A stretch of DNA of 64,000 bases from Neobacillus citreus (GTDB lineage: Bacteria; Bacillota; Bacilli; Bacillales; Cytobacillaceae), in contig NZ_JAGYPE020000008.1 in NCBI RefSeq assembly GCF_018343545.2, forward strand, positions 67,173 to 131,172, read 5' to 3'. The position numbers were made by a program, and so were the translations under genes. This document shows, one piece after another, positions 18,278 through 26,925 of this stretch. Each line of letters starts with the position of its first letter. The stretch's first letter is position 1. The notes below the pieces were generated by a model. It searched no databases and was not told the origin of the DNA. It saw only the letters and a program-made list of their open reading frames with translations.

Positions 18278-18282
18278 CAAGT

Positions 18283-20517
18283 TTATTCATGTGCTGCTTT
18301 AAATTGATGCTTCATCCTCATCGCATAGTTGGCAATTGACAATACGCTGAAGCCAACAATAAAGCCAAATAAAATGAGGGCATTTTCCCACATAAAGCTG
18401 AAATCACCGCTTGAAATCACCGCTTTAAAGCCCTGCACCGAATAGGTCATCGGCAGGAAGGCATTAAAATGCTGCAAGAAATTCGGAATCAATTCAAGCG
18501 GGAATGTTCCTGCACTTGTTGTTAATTGGAAAATCAAAATGATAATCGCGATAAACCGCCCGGCATCTGCAAGTACTGAAACAAGCAATTGGATTAACGC
18601 AATAAAAGTTAAGCTTGTAATTATGGAAAACAAAATAAACTTTGGCATGCTTTGAACTTCAAGGTTTAATCCAAACAGAAGGATTGCATCAGCAATCAAT
18701 GCCTGGATTATTCCGATTCCTGCCATAATGGCAAATTTGCTGGCAAACCAATTAAAACCGTTTACCGGTCGGATGGCAGCATCTCTAATCGGGAAGACAA
18801 TCGATAATAATAGAGCACCAACAAATAATCCTAATGATAGGAAGTATGGCGCAAACCCTGTTCCATAGTTTGGTACAGTATTTAAACTTTCCTTATCCAG
18901 TTTGACCGGTTTTGCCATCATATCATAGGTTTTGTTGTCTGTGTGAACCTTTGCAGCCTCATCGGAACCCTCTTTCAATTTATCCGCCAACTCCTTGGCA
19001 CCATCAGACAGTTTTCCTGCTCCATCTTTTAACTGCTCCGAGCCATCTGCCAACTGTCCGGCACCAGTAGTGATGGCATCGGCACCTGCGGTTAATTGCT
19101 TCATCCCAGTTGAGAGACTGCCCGCACCGCCGTTTACCTCATTAGAGCCTAAATATAATTGATGGACCCCTGCCTGTAAGGCCTGCTGCCCTTGGTTGAT
19201 CGTTCCTAAACCTGATAACAATTGATCAAAGTATGGGTTTGTCTGGCTGGCGATTTTTTCTTCAAGGCCTGACGTTGCTCCTGAAAGCTTACCAGTCAAC
19301 TCTGTTTTAAACGTATCAAACCCTGCACCCAAATTGGAGGTCAGCTTGGCAGATACAATCGGCTTTACTATAGCCTTGATTTGTTCCTTTGATTCCGCTT
19401 GAATAATCTGCTGTGCATACTGTTCTGGGATACCGCTGGCAACAAGCGCCTTTGTTTGATTTTCAATAATTGGCCCCATCATGCTTTGCATTTCAGCCGG
19501 AGTAAATTTCCCACTTGAGATCAGGCTTTGAGCTATTTGATTCATGGCTTGCTTTTGTTGATAAATTTGTTCAGCAGTCTGGTCAGCCATTTGTTCAATT
19601 AATGACGTGGATAACTGGGATTCAAAACTATTTATCCCATTATTTAATTCCACAACACTGCCGCTCAATTGGTTATTGATTTCTTTCGCAATTCCAGCAG
19701 GGAGCTCCTGTTTCAATTGCGCTGCACCCGCATAGGCCTCCTTTGTTCCGGCCACAAGCTTTGGAAGATTGGAATCCACCTCAGACAGACCGGCGCTAAG
19801 CTTAGATGAGCCATCAGCAAGCTTAGCCGATCCGGCATCCGCCGTTTTCATGCCATTATCAAATTCAATCGATTTTTCAGCAAGTGTTGCTAGCCCTGCA
19901 TAGAGGCCTTTCGAGCCTTGAGTTAATTCTTTAGAACCGTCGCTCAATTGGCCCGCACCATCGCTTGCTTTTTCAACTCCATCAGCAAGATCGGTTATTT
20001 TAGAAAAAATAGTCTCAGCATACGTTTCCGTTACCTTTTCAGAAACTGCGGTTTTTATTTTTTCTGCGGCCGTTCCGCCAATTTGGGCTGATAAGAAGTT
20101 ATAGCCTTCGTTTGGGACATAGGTTAATGTTAGTTTTTTCGGTTGGTCGTCCATTAATGTGGTCGCATTTTCCGAAAAATCATTCGGAATTTCAATCAGC
20201 ATATAATATTTTTGTTCTTTGAGCTTTTTATAACCCTCACTTTTGCCAACCGATTCAAAGCCAAACTCCTTGCTTTTCTCTAGTTTTCGCACTAGGTCAT
20301 TGCCAAGCTTCAGCTTTTCTCCGTCAAGTGTTGCCCCTTTATCTTCATTGACTATGGCAACAGGCAAATGATCCAGTTTGGCGTATGGATCCCAAAATGC
20401 CCAAAGGAACATTCCAGCATATAACACCGGGACCAGCATAACCGCAATGATCGGGATTAAGATTTTTCTATTTTTAAGAATAGTTGATAGTTCAGCCTTT
20501 AATAGGTTTGGTTTCAA
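18283..20517 (-). CDS. yhgE: YhgE/Pip family membrane protein (ABC-2 type)
   Basis: This 744-residue protein has one N-terminal span (about 18-38) and a long extracellular region. The region is full of repeated short Gly-Ala-Asp-Gly helices such as LADGSSKLSAG and ITTGAGQLADGSEQLKDG, typical of YhgE/Pip. A C-terminal block of several spans (from about 570) follows. It starts at TTG behind GGAGGATAAGG. Relatives include phage-infection protein Pip and ESX/type VII-associated proteins; they are exporter-like, but substrates are not established. The B. subtilis neighbour regulator yhgD is not present here, yet two TetR-like operators lie in the promoter. Confidence 0.9.
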   Translation of the reverse strand: MKPNLLKAELSTILKNRKILIPIIAVMLVPVLYAGMFLWAFWDPYAKLDHLPVAIVNEDKGATLDGEKLKLGNDLVRKLEKSKEFGFESVGKSEGYKKLKEQKYYMLIEIPNDFSENATTLMDDQPKKLTLTYVPNEGYNFLSAQIGGTAAEKIKTAVSEKVTETYAETIFSKITDLADGVEKASDGAGQLSDGSKELTQGSKGLYAGLATLAEKSIEFDNGMKTADAGSAKLADGSSKLSAGLSEVDSNLPKLVAGTKEAYAGAAQLKQELPAGIAKEINNQLSGSVVELNNGINSFESQLSTSLIEQMADQTAEQIYQQKQAMNQIAQSLISSGKFTPAEMQSMMGPIIENQTKALVASGIPEQYAQQIIQAESKEQIKAIVKPIVSAKLTSNLGAGFDTFKTELTGKLSGATSGLEEKIASQTNPYFDQLLSGLGTINQGQQALQAGVHQLYLGSNEVNGGAGSLSTGMKQLTAGADAITTGAGQLADGSEQLKDGAGKLSDGAKELADKLKEGSDEAAKVHTDNKTYDMMAKPVKLDKESLNTVPNYGTGFAPYFLSLGLFVGALLLSIVFPIRDAAIRPVNGFNWFASKFAIMAGIGIIQALIADAILLFGLNLEVQSMPKFILFSIITSLTFIALIQLLVSVLADAGRFIAIIILIFQLTTSAGTFPLELIPNFLQHFNAFLPMTYSVQGFKAVISSGDFSFMWENALILFGFIVGFSVLSIANYAMRMKHQFKAAHE

Positions 20518-20538
20518 CCTTATCCTCCTCTCTAATAT

Positions 20539-20561
20539 TGACTAATTTGTTCATTCGGTCA
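20539..20561. promoter_or_regulatory. Putative TetR-family operator 1 of yhgE
   Basis: A 23-bp site of form TGAC-N15-GTCA contains TTGTTCATTCGGTCA. It is an 18-of-23 match to operator 2 when both are read in one direction. It lies between the promoter and the ribosome site of yhgE. Confidence 0.6.
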
Positions 20562-20620
20562 TTTGTGTTCTAAAAAGAAGGACTATCCAGCAGACAATCC
20601 TAAAAAAATGACTCGTAAAG

Positions 20621-20643
20621 TGACCAAATGAACGTTTCAGTCA
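20621..20643. promoter_or_regulatory. Putative TetR-family operator 2 of yhgE
   Basis: A second 23-bp TGAC-N15-GTCA site contains TGACCAAATGAACGTTTC. It sits just downstream of the -10 of the yhgE promoter, 82 bp from operator 1 (start to start). Confidence 0.6.
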
Positions 20644-20657
20644 TTAATCACTTAATG

Positions 20658-20686
20658 AGTATACTACCATTTTAATTTGTTGACAA
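20658..20686 (-). promoter_or_regulatory. Sigma-A promoter of yhgE
   Basis: On the minus strand TTGTCA and TATACT are separated by exactly 17 bases, near consensus. The predicted start lies just before operator 2. Confidence 0.75.
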
Positions 20687-20697
20687 GAAAAATAAAT

Positions 20698-20805
20698 GAA
20701 AACTCGTCGATTGGCGAGTCCGATAGGACGAAGACAGAGACGTAGTTGAATTTATGCGTTAGGAAAGTATAAATTTGTGAAAATTTATATTTCCATATTA
20801 GCTAA
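20698..20805 (+). repeat. Dispersed structured repeat, copy A
   Basis: This 108-bp intergenic element opens GAAAACTCGTCGATTGGCGAG, a 7-bp hairpin with one G-T pair. It continues with AGGACGAAGACAGAGACGTAG and TTGAATTTATGCGTTA. A second hairpin follows, with GGAAA/TTTCC and TATAAATTT/AAATTTATA arms and one bulge, and the element ends ATTAGCTAA. Three further copies lie at about 26.8, 28.1 and 48.2 kb, all in this orientation. Confidence 0.85.
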
Positions 20806-20836
20806 AAAAAAAGAAGCTGATTTTAAGTTCAGCTTC
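20802..20836 (-). terminator. Terminator of hemEHY
   Basis: GAAGCTGA and TCAGCTTC arms overlap the hemY stop, and the minus strand then runs into nine T residues. Confidence 0.85.
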
Positions 20837-22256
20837 CTTTGTTATTTAAATATTCTAGTACATTTTTAACGGCTGCTTCTCCTTGGTCGATACAATCCGG
20901 GACGCCGACACCGCCGTAGGATGCTCCAGCTAAAAACACGCCCGGCAGTTCTTGTTTCATAGCCTCCAGAATGGAATTGAGCCGCTGTTTATGCCCGACC
21001 GTATATTGAGGCATCGAGTTTTTCCAGCGGGAAATGACGGCAAAATCAGGACTCATATTAATTTGCATGATTTTGTTTAAGTCATCAAGGACGATTTTAA
21101 CGATTTGGTCATCGGACAGATCGACTACCGTTTCATCCCCCGCCCTGCCTACATAACAGCGGAGCAAAACTTTTCCCTCCGGCGTAGAATGCTCCCATTT
21201 TTTATGTGTCCAGGTACAGGCCGTTATTGTATAATCACTGTTTCTAGAAACGACAAAGCCAGTCCCATCTATGTCCTCATTTATGGCCTCTTCCGGGAAG
21301 GCCAAGGCAACTGTGGCAACGGAAGTCGAGGGAACATGTTTCAAAGGTTCAAAAAAACGATAATCCGAAAACATCGCCTGCGTTATTTTGTGAGGGGTGG
21401 CAGCAATAATACTATCGGCTGTCAGGCATTCCCCATTGTTCAGATAAACCTCATATTTATTATTTACCCGAGCGATGTTCTCCACCCGATGCCCTTTTAA
21501 AACCGAGCTGGCATCTAATTTTGCTTCAATCGCTTCAGCAAACGATTGCAAGCCTGTTTTAAAGGTGAGGAATCCGCCTTTTTTTGATTTCCCTTTATCA
21601 CCCTGCTGTTTTGGCTGCGCCGGAGTTGATTTTTTCATCCCCAATATCAGGCTGCGGTGCTTCTGTTCCACCTCATAAAATTGCGGAAAGGTGGCCATCA
21701 AACTCATTTGATCGATATCGCCTGCGTAAATTCCTGAAAGCAGCGGTTCAATTAAGTTCTCGACCACTTCATCGCCCAACCGCCTTCTAAAAAAATGACC
21801 TAATGCTTGGTCTTTTCCGCTTTCAGAGCGGGGCAATATTAAATCGGCCGCTGCTCTCAGCTTCCCTGGAATGGAAAATAACCCCGTTGTCATAAATGGC
21901 CCCACTTCGGTCGGGATTCCCATGATTGAGCCGCCCGGCATGGAATGGAGCTTTTCATTCACCAAAACATAGGATTTCCCCGTTGAGTTTGGTACTAATT
22001 GATCGTCCATCCCAACTTCCTTCGCCAGCCGGATGATACTCGTTTTTCTGGCCAAGAAGGAATCCGGACCTCTTTCAATGGTGAAACCGTCTCTTACAAC
22101 AGTCTGCATTTTTCCGCCGAGTCGGTGCGAGGCTTCAATAAGTTGGATCTCCAGCGGGAGATTTTTCTCCTTTACTTCTTTTTGAAGATAATAGGCTGCG
22201 GTCAAACCGGCAGCTCCCCCACCAATAATAATTACCTTCTGTTCTTCTTCTGCCAC
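20829..22256 (-). CDS. hemY: Protoporphyrinogen/coproporphyrinogen III oxidase HemY (CgoX)
   Basis: This 475-residue flavoprotein starts at GTG, six bases after AAGGTGA. The FAD dinucleotide motif GGGAAGLTAAYYLQ is near residue 12 and RLGGKMQTVVRDGFTIERGPDSFL follows. The C-terminal flavin motif is LPGVFLAGASYGGVGVPDCIDQGEAAV. In Gram-positive bacteria it oxidises coproporphyrinogen III to coproporphyrin III, upstream of ferrochelation. The gene closes the hemE-hemH-hemY operon, 36 bases after hemH, as in B. subtilis. Confidence 0.96.
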   Translation of the reverse strand: MAEEEQKVIIIGGGAAGLTAAYYLQKEVKEKNLPLEIQLIEASHRLGGKMQTVVRDGFTIERGPDSFLARKTSIIRLAKEVGMDDQLVPNSTGKSYVLVNEKLHSMPGGSIMGIPTEVGPFMTTGLFSIPGKLRAAADLILPRSESGKDQALGHFFRRRLGDEVVENLIEPLLSGIYAGDIDQMSLMATFPQFYEVEQKHRSLILGMKKSTPAQPKQQGDKGKSKKGGFLTFKTGLQSFAEAIEAKLDASSVLKGHRVENIARVNNKYEVYLNNGECLTADSIIAATPHKITQAMFSDYRFFEPLKHVPSTSVATVALAFPEEAINEDIDGTGFVVSRNSDYTITACTWTHKKWEHSTPEGKVLLRCYVGRAGDETVVDLSDDQIVKIVLDDLNKIMQINMSPDFAVISRWKNSMPQYTVGHKQRLNSILEAMKQELPGVFLAGASYGGVGVPDCIDQGEAAVKNVLEYLNNKGS

Positions 22257-22292
22257 CTGACGTCACCTTCTTCAAATTGAATTTCCAAGTTC

Positions 22293-23225
22293 CTAATCCG
22301 CTAACTTCTTTAAGATGACGGTTGACAATGTATCAATGAATTCTTCCTTTGCATTAGGCATTTCCGGTCGATAGTAGCTCACGCCCAATTCACGGGTAAC
22401 AGCGTTACATTCATAATCATTATCATATAGAACCTCAAGATGGTCCGAAACAAATCCAACTGGTGCATAGACGAATGCCTTATAGTGATGGTTATGATAT
22501 AAATCTCTCGTTAAATCTTGAACATCAGGTCCTAACCATGGCTCCGGCGTATTTCCTGCGCTTTGCCAGCCAATCACATAATTCTTTACTCCTGCTTCAG
22601 CAGCAATTAAATCCGCAGTTTCTTGCAGCTGTTTTGGATATGGATCCCCAAACTGAAGAATTTTTTCCGGCAGACTGTGAGCCGAAACGATCAGCACCGC
22701 ATGATCCTTTTCTTCTTCAGGCATTTGTTCAAAAGTTTGTTTGAGTTTATCCGCCCAGTAAGAAATAAACTTTGGTTCCTGATACCAGCTTTCAATCGTT
22801 TTTATCGTAAGTCCGCCTAATTTTTCTGCCTCTTCAACCGCTCTGCCATTATAGGATTTTACGCTAAAAGTTGAAAAATGCGGGGCAAGCACGATACTTA
22901 CTGCCTCTTTTATGCCGCCCTCATGCATCTGTTTAACGGCATCTTCAATAAACGGCTCAATATGCTTTAAGCCAAGATACATTTTAAATTCGACTTCATC
23001 TTGAATTTTATTTAAATATGCTTCTAGCTTTTGACCTTGTTCAAGGGTGATTTTTGCCAAAGGAGAAATCCCGCCAATCGCTTCATAGCGATTACGTAGG
23101 TCCTCAATCATTTCCGGAGTTGGTTTTCTCCCATGCCGGATATGGGTATAGTATCTTTCCAGGTCGTCTGCATTGTAGGGGGTACCGTATGCCATCACCA
23201 GCAAGCCCATTTTCTTTTTCGTCAT
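22293..23225 (-). CDS. hemH: Coproporphyrin III ferrochelatase HemH (CpfC)
   Basis: This 310-residue protein starts [20 protein letters not shown] follows AAGAGGTG by six bases; an upstream in-frame GTG lies inside that site. The metal-binding histidine is in [13 protein letters not shown] and the acidic partner in [16 protein letters not shown], both hallmarks of monomeric Bacillus-type ferrochelatase. It inserts iron into coproporphyrin III to form coprohaem. The length equals that of B. subtilis HemH. Confidence 0.96.
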   Translation of the reverse strand: MTKKKMGLLVMAYGTPYNADDLERYYTHIRHGRKPTPEMIEDLRNRYEAIGGISPLAKITLEQGQKLEAYLNKIQDEVEFKMYLGLKHIEPFIEDAVKQMHEGGIKEAVSIVLAPHFSTFSVKSYNGRAVEEAEKLGGLTIKTIESWYQEPKFISYWADKLKQTFEQMPEEEKDHAVLIVSAHSLPEKILQFGDPYPKQLQETADLIAAEAGVKNYVIGWQSAGNTPEPWLGPDVQDLTRDLYHNHHYKAFVYAPVGFVSDHLEVLYDNDYECNAVTRELGVSYYRPEMPNAKEEFIDTLSTVILKKLAD

Positions 23226-23272
23226 CGTTTGCACCTCTTATGTAATTTTCCGTATTCCTTTTATTAGGGATA

Positions 23273-23318
23273 GGGCCACAAGGCTTGTGCAGTCTCAACC
23301 TGACATCCCTTATGGCCC
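23273..23318 (-). promoter_or_regulatory. Stem-loop in the hemE-hemH intergenic RNA
   Basis: GGGCCATAAGG and CCTTGTGGCCC (minus-strand reading) can pair for 11 bp, one as G-U, around about 24 bases. No T-run follows on the coding strand, so it is more likely a processing or stability hairpin than a terminator for hemE. On the opposite strand five T residues follow. Confidence 0.5.
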
Positions 23319-23386
23319 TTTTTAATAGCTCTTTTATTTTGCCAAAAATCTGCTCTTAATACCAATAAAAAGCTTAATTCAACAGG

Positions 23387-24433
23387 TTATCTGCCGTTTT
23401 TCGCCGCTGAATATTCATGAACAAAAGCCGTAAGTTTTTTCAGGTTTTCCGGATTAACAGACGGGAATACCCCGTGGCCTAAATTAAAGATATATCCGCC
23501 TTGCTCCATTCCCTGATCTAAAATGGCTTTTGCCCTCTCTTCAATTACTTCCCATGGAGCCAAAAGGATCGCTGGGTCAAGATTTCCCTGGACTGTTTTC
23601 TGAATCCCCATTTCCCGTGCTTGGCGGATTGGCAGACGCCAATCAAGACCGACAACATCCAGCGGCAGGTCATTCCATTCCAATGCCAGGTGGCTTGCGC
23701 CGACACCGAACATGATTAATGGAACATTCTCTTCTCTTAATGAAGAAAAAATCCGGTTCATGACTGGTTTAATAAAATAACGGTAATCCTCCACATTTAC
23801 AGCGCCAACCCATGAATCAAAAATTTGAATAGCGCGTGCTCCGGCTTTGATTTGCGCTTTTACGTATGTAATGACCATATCGCCTAGTTTATCCATCAAC
23901 GCAAACCAGGCCTTCGGCTCAGCGTACATAAACGCTTTTGTCTTATTATAATTTTTCGAAGGGCCGCCCTCGATCATATAACTAGCAAGCGTAAATGGGG
24001 CACCGGAAAATCCGATTAAAGGCACGGATAATTGTTCCTCTGTCAATAATTTAATCGTATCGATCACATAAGGAATATCTTCTTCAGGATGCAATTCCCC
24101 TAGTCTTTCCACATCCGCAAGGGAACGAATTGGATTGTCAATGACCGGACCGATGCCGCCTTTGATTTCCACGTTCATCCCGATGGCCGGAAGCGGTGTC
24201 ATGATATCCTTGTACAAAATCGCGGCATCAACATTATATTGGTCAACAGGCAGGCGGGTGACATATGCACACAATTCCGGCTGATGAGTAATTTCAAATA
24301 GAGAGTATTTTTCTTTAATTTCCCGGTACTCCGGCTGTGAACGTCCTGCCTGGCGCATGTACCAAACTGGAACATAATCCGTCTTCTCTCCCCGAGCTGC
24401 TTTTAAAAATGTTTCATTAATAGGCTTTGCCAT
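23387..24433 (-). CDS. hemE: Uroporphyrinogen decarboxylase HemE
   Basis: This 348-residue protein starts at [16 protein letters not shown], behind AAAGGTGG; the frame is open seven codons upstream. The signature [17 protein letters not shown], with the catalytic-site arginines, is intact, as is [17 protein letters not shown]. HemE removes four carboxyl groups from uroporphyrinogen III to give coproporphyrinogen III. It is the first gene of the hemE-hemH-hemY operon; a 161-base gap with a stem-loop separates it from hemH. Confidence 0.97.
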   Translation of the reverse strand: MAKPINETFLKAARGEKTDYVPVWYMRQAGRSQPEYREIKEKYSLFEITHQPELCAYVTRLPVDQYNVDAAILYKDIMTPLPAIGMNVEIKGGIGPVIDNPIRSLADVERLGELHPEEDIPYVIDTIKLLTEEQLSVPLIGFSGAPFTLASYMIEGGPSKNYNKTKAFMYAEPKAWFALMDKLGDMVITYVKAQIKAGARAIQIFDSWVGAVNVEDYRYFIKPVMNRIFSSLREENVPLIMFGVGASHLALEWNDLPLDVVGLDWRLPIRQAREMGIQKTVQGNLDPAILLAPWEVIEERAKAILDQGMEQGGYIFNLGHGVFPSVNPENLKKLTAFVHEYSAAKNGR

Positions 24434-24630
24434 AAAAATAAGTCCACCTTTCAAGACATTCTGTTTACCATTTTAATATATAGAACAAGATTTTAAAAAC
24501 TTTCTTTCATACACAGTTGTCTTCACTATATCGATAATTTCCTCCTCTGCATAGCAAACGATTACTTTTGTCAAAAAAAAGTCGATTTTTACGTTTGAAA
24601 ATGAGTTTAAATAAGAAAATAGTTTTTGCA

Positions 24631-24655
24631 TAAGCTATTACTTAAGATTAGCTTA
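24631..24655. promoter_or_regulatory. Palindrome in the hmoB leader, possible operator
   Basis: A 25-bp imperfect palindrome has outer arms TAAGCTA and TAGCTTA and centre CTTAA (9 of 12 pairs). It ends 15 bases before the hmoB start codon, partly over its ribosome site. It could be an operator or an RNA hairpin hiding the site. No factor was identified. Confidence 0.45.
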
Positions 24656-24670
24656 AGGGGGATTTGAAAA

Positions 24671-25165
24671 ATGACCGTATATATTACCAGCGGAACACTC
24701 GATTTTTTAAAAACGATTAAAGCGAAATATCCCGCTGAAAAAATTATGATGATGAGCAGTGCAAATGGAGCATTATTATTCCATGAAACTGCCGGAAAAA
24801 CCGTTTTTAATGAACCAAGGAAATATGAAGTCTTTGAATCAATCGGGGAAATGAGTGGCGAAGGGTTTGTTGTGATGAAAAATATTCCCGTTACACCTGA
24901 AGGACACCCCATATTTGAACATCACCTAAAAAATCAGAGCAGGAAACTGGAAGGCACACCTGGTTTAATCGCCCTTCGCGGGCTCCGCCCCTTGGCTTCA
25001 AATACATATATAATTATGATTGTGTGGACCGATGAAAAATCTTTTGAAGATTGGCATGTCACGAATTCATTTCTTGAAGGGGATAAAAACAATCCCGAGA
25101 ATGACGATCTTCCAAACATATTCGAAAGTGCACCCTATATCAGCAGCTACACAATTGAAGATTAA
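24671..25165 (+). CDS. hmoB: Haem-degrading monooxygenase HmoB (YhgC-like)
   Basis: This 164-residue protein has an N-terminal part of about 60 residues and a C-terminal antibiotic-biosynthesis-monooxygenase fold (GFVVMKNIPVTPEGHPIFEHHLKNQSRKLEGTPGLIALRGLRP...). Length and position, divergent from hemEHY, match B. subtilis YhgC, shown to be a haem monooxygenase of the IsdG kind. It releases iron from haem in the cytosol. The ribosome site AAGGGGG lies before ATG. Confidence 0.85.
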   Translation: MTVYITSGTLDFLKTIKAKYPAEKIMMMSSANGALLFHETAGKTVFNEPRKYEVFESIGEMSGEGFVVMKNIPVTPEGHPIFEHHLKNQSRKLEGTPGLIALRGLRPLASNTYIIMIVWTDEKSFEDWHVTNSFLEGDKNNPENDDLPNIFESAPYISSYTIED

Positions 25166-25171
25166 TTTTTC

Positions 25172-25204
25172 AAAAGGAATGGAGAATCTAGCCATTCCTT
25201 TTTC
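25172..25204 (+). terminator. Terminator of hmoB
   Basis: AAAGGAATGG and CCATTCCTTT arms are followed by TTT on the plus strand. Confidence 0.8.
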
Positions 25205-25333
25205 CTTTCCACGGTTAAAATTTTGTTTTTCCTCCCGCTCACCTCTTTTAAGCAAATTCATATTCTGTATTACATCCAGCCGGGCGGATACCTATTACAA
25301 AAGTCCATGGATGAAAGAAAGGAGGTTAATTTT

Positions 25334-26728
25334 ATGCTCGTGGAGCTTACTGCTCTTCATTGGATATATGTCGTCTTTATTGCACTGATTATTGGTTTTA
25401 TGGTCATGAGACGAGACACGACAATTGTCTGCATTGCCGGTATTTTCTTAATTGGTCTTATCGCCACAGGCAGTTTAAGTCATGCGATAAGCAGCATTTT
25501 TAATAGTTTTGCATATGCGATAACAGAATTATTGTCCACGATCCTTGTCATCTCCATCATTGTTGCGATGAGCCATACGTTAACCACAACAGGGATCAAT
25601 GATGTGATGATTTCGCCTTTCCGGAAGCTGATTCGCAACCCGGCATTAGCATACTGGACAATCGGAATTTTAATGATGGTCATCTCCTGGTTCTTTTGGC
25701 CTTCACCCGCGGTAGCTTTGCTCGGTGCCGTCCTTCTTCCTGTTGCCATTAGGGCTGGGCTCCCTGCTTTGGGCGTTGCCATGGCCATGAACCTATTCGG
25801 GCACGGAATTGCTTTATCGGGTGATTTTGTCATTCAGGCTGCACCGAAACTAACATCTGATGCCGCCGGGATACCCATCCAAGATGTCATTGATGCCAGC
25901 ATTCCTTTAGTATTTATCATGGGTATTGTGACAACGATTGCGGCCTTTTACTTCCTGCGCCGTGACATGAAGCGGGGAATTCTAAAGGCCGATACATCGA
26001 TTATCTCCGCTTCTGAAGCTGAAACCACACAGCAGGGGCTGCTTTCTCTCTCCCAGAAACGATTCTTTGCCATAATAGTTCCTTTATTATTTGCCGCTGA
26101 CGTTGCTGCGATGACAATCCTTGATTTAACCGGTGGAGATGCGACAGCTTTGATTGGCGGAACCTCGATTTTAATTCTTCTATTAATCTCATTGACAAGT
26201 TTCAAAAATGAAGGTCTTGAAAAAACAACAAGTTACTTGATTGAGGGCTTCCAATTTGGTTTTAAAGTCTTTGGTCCAGTCATTCCAATTGCCGCTTTCT
26301 TCTACTTGGGAGATGCCGGCTTTACGAAAATCATCGGAGAATATCTGCCGAAAGCCTCTCATGGAATAGTCAACGACCTAGGTCTGGCACTTGCTAACAT
26401 CGTTCCGTTAAGCAAGGCGGTTGGAGCCGTTACTCTGACTGCTGTTGGTGCCATTACCGGACTGGACGGCTCAGGATTTTCCGGTATCTCACTAGCAGGT
26501 TCAGTTGCTGCTCTTTTTGCCGTCGCGATTGGAAAAGGGGCGGCTACCCTGACTGCGCTGGGTCAAATCGCCGCCATCTGGGTTGGCGGTGGAACCCTTG
26601 TCCCTTGGGCCCTCATCCCGGCGGCGGCAATTTGTAATGTTGACCCCTTCGAACTTGCACGGCGAAATCTCGTTCCGGTCGTGATCGGCCTTGTGGTGAC
26701 CACGATAGCGGCAATGTTTCTAATCTAA
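25334..26728 (+). CDS. Multi-span membrane transporter-like protein, substrate unknown
   Basis: From MLVELTALHWIYVVF (ATG eight bases behind AAAGGAGG) the protein has 464 residues. The frame is open 37 codons further but crosses the ribosome site. It has about 11-12 hydrophobic spans and no hydrophilic domain, with two glycine/alanine-rich re-entrant-like stretches (FWPSPAVALLGAVLLPVAIRAG and NIVPLSKAVGAVTLTAVGAITGLDGSGFSG). This looks like a secondary carrier of the ion-transporter superfamily, in which citrate, dicarboxylate and gluconate permeases fall. The precise family was not recognised. It stands before the yhaA amidohydrolase on the same strand, so the pair may import and cleave an N-acyl compound, which is inference. 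Confidence 0.75.
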   Translation: MLVELTALHWIYVVFIALIIGFMVMRRDTTIVCIAGIFLIGLIATGSLSHAISSIFNSFAYAITELLSTILVISIIVAMSHTLTTTGINDVMISPFRKLIRNPALAYWTIGILMMVISWFFWPSPAVALLGAVLLPVAIRAGLPALGVAMAMNLFGHGIALSGDFVIQAAPKLTSDAAGIPIQDVIDASIPLVFIMGIVTTIAAFYFLRRDMKRGILKADTSIISASEAETTQQGLLSLSQKRFFAIIVPLLFAADVAAMTILDLTGGDATALIGGTSILILLLISLTSFKNEGLEKTTSYLIEGFQFGFKVFGPVIPIAAFFYLGDAGFTKIIGEYLPKASHGIVNDLGLALANIVPLSKAVGAVTLTAVGAITGLDGSGFSGISLAGSVAALFAVAIGKGAATLTALGQIAAIWVGGGTLVPWALIPAAAICNVDPFELARRNLVPVVIGLVVTTIAAMFLI

Positions 26729-26737
26729 CTATCTAAA

Positions 26738-26760
26738 TGGGGCTGAAAATCTTCAGCCTC
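26738..26760 (+). terminator. Weak terminator after the permease gene
   Basis: GGCTGAA and TTCAGCC arms surround four bases and are followed by a T-rich but interrupted stretch. Confidence 0.55.
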
Positions 26761-26826
26761 TTCTATTTGTTCCATATCTTATATAAATGTTAAAATAGTA
26801 TGAAAAAGAGGCTATTTATTTCTAAG

Positions 26827-26899
26827 GAAAACTCGTCGATTGGCGAGCCCTAAGGGCGGTTCATGAGGCGTAGTTGCACTTATACTTTCTTAATAGCTA
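26827..26899 (+). repeat. Dispersed structured repeat, copy B (shortened)
   Basis: GAAAACTCGTCGATTGGCGAG and GAGGCGTAGTTG match copies A, C and D. The middle is altered and the left arm of the second hairpin is missing. Only its right arm TTATACTTTCTTAATAGCTA remains. Confidence 0.75.
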
Positions 26900-26925
26900 G
26901 TAAAGACTGAGAGGGGGATTTACAT

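Noticed and set aside
23273..23325. Terminator between hemE and hemH
   Set aside because: On the minus (coding) strand the hairpin is followed by TATCCCTAATAA and not by a T-run. The T-run is on the strand without a gene.
24607..24912. 101-codon minus-strand frame over hmoB
   Set aside because: Shadow of hmoB, which has a strong ribosome site and clear family features.
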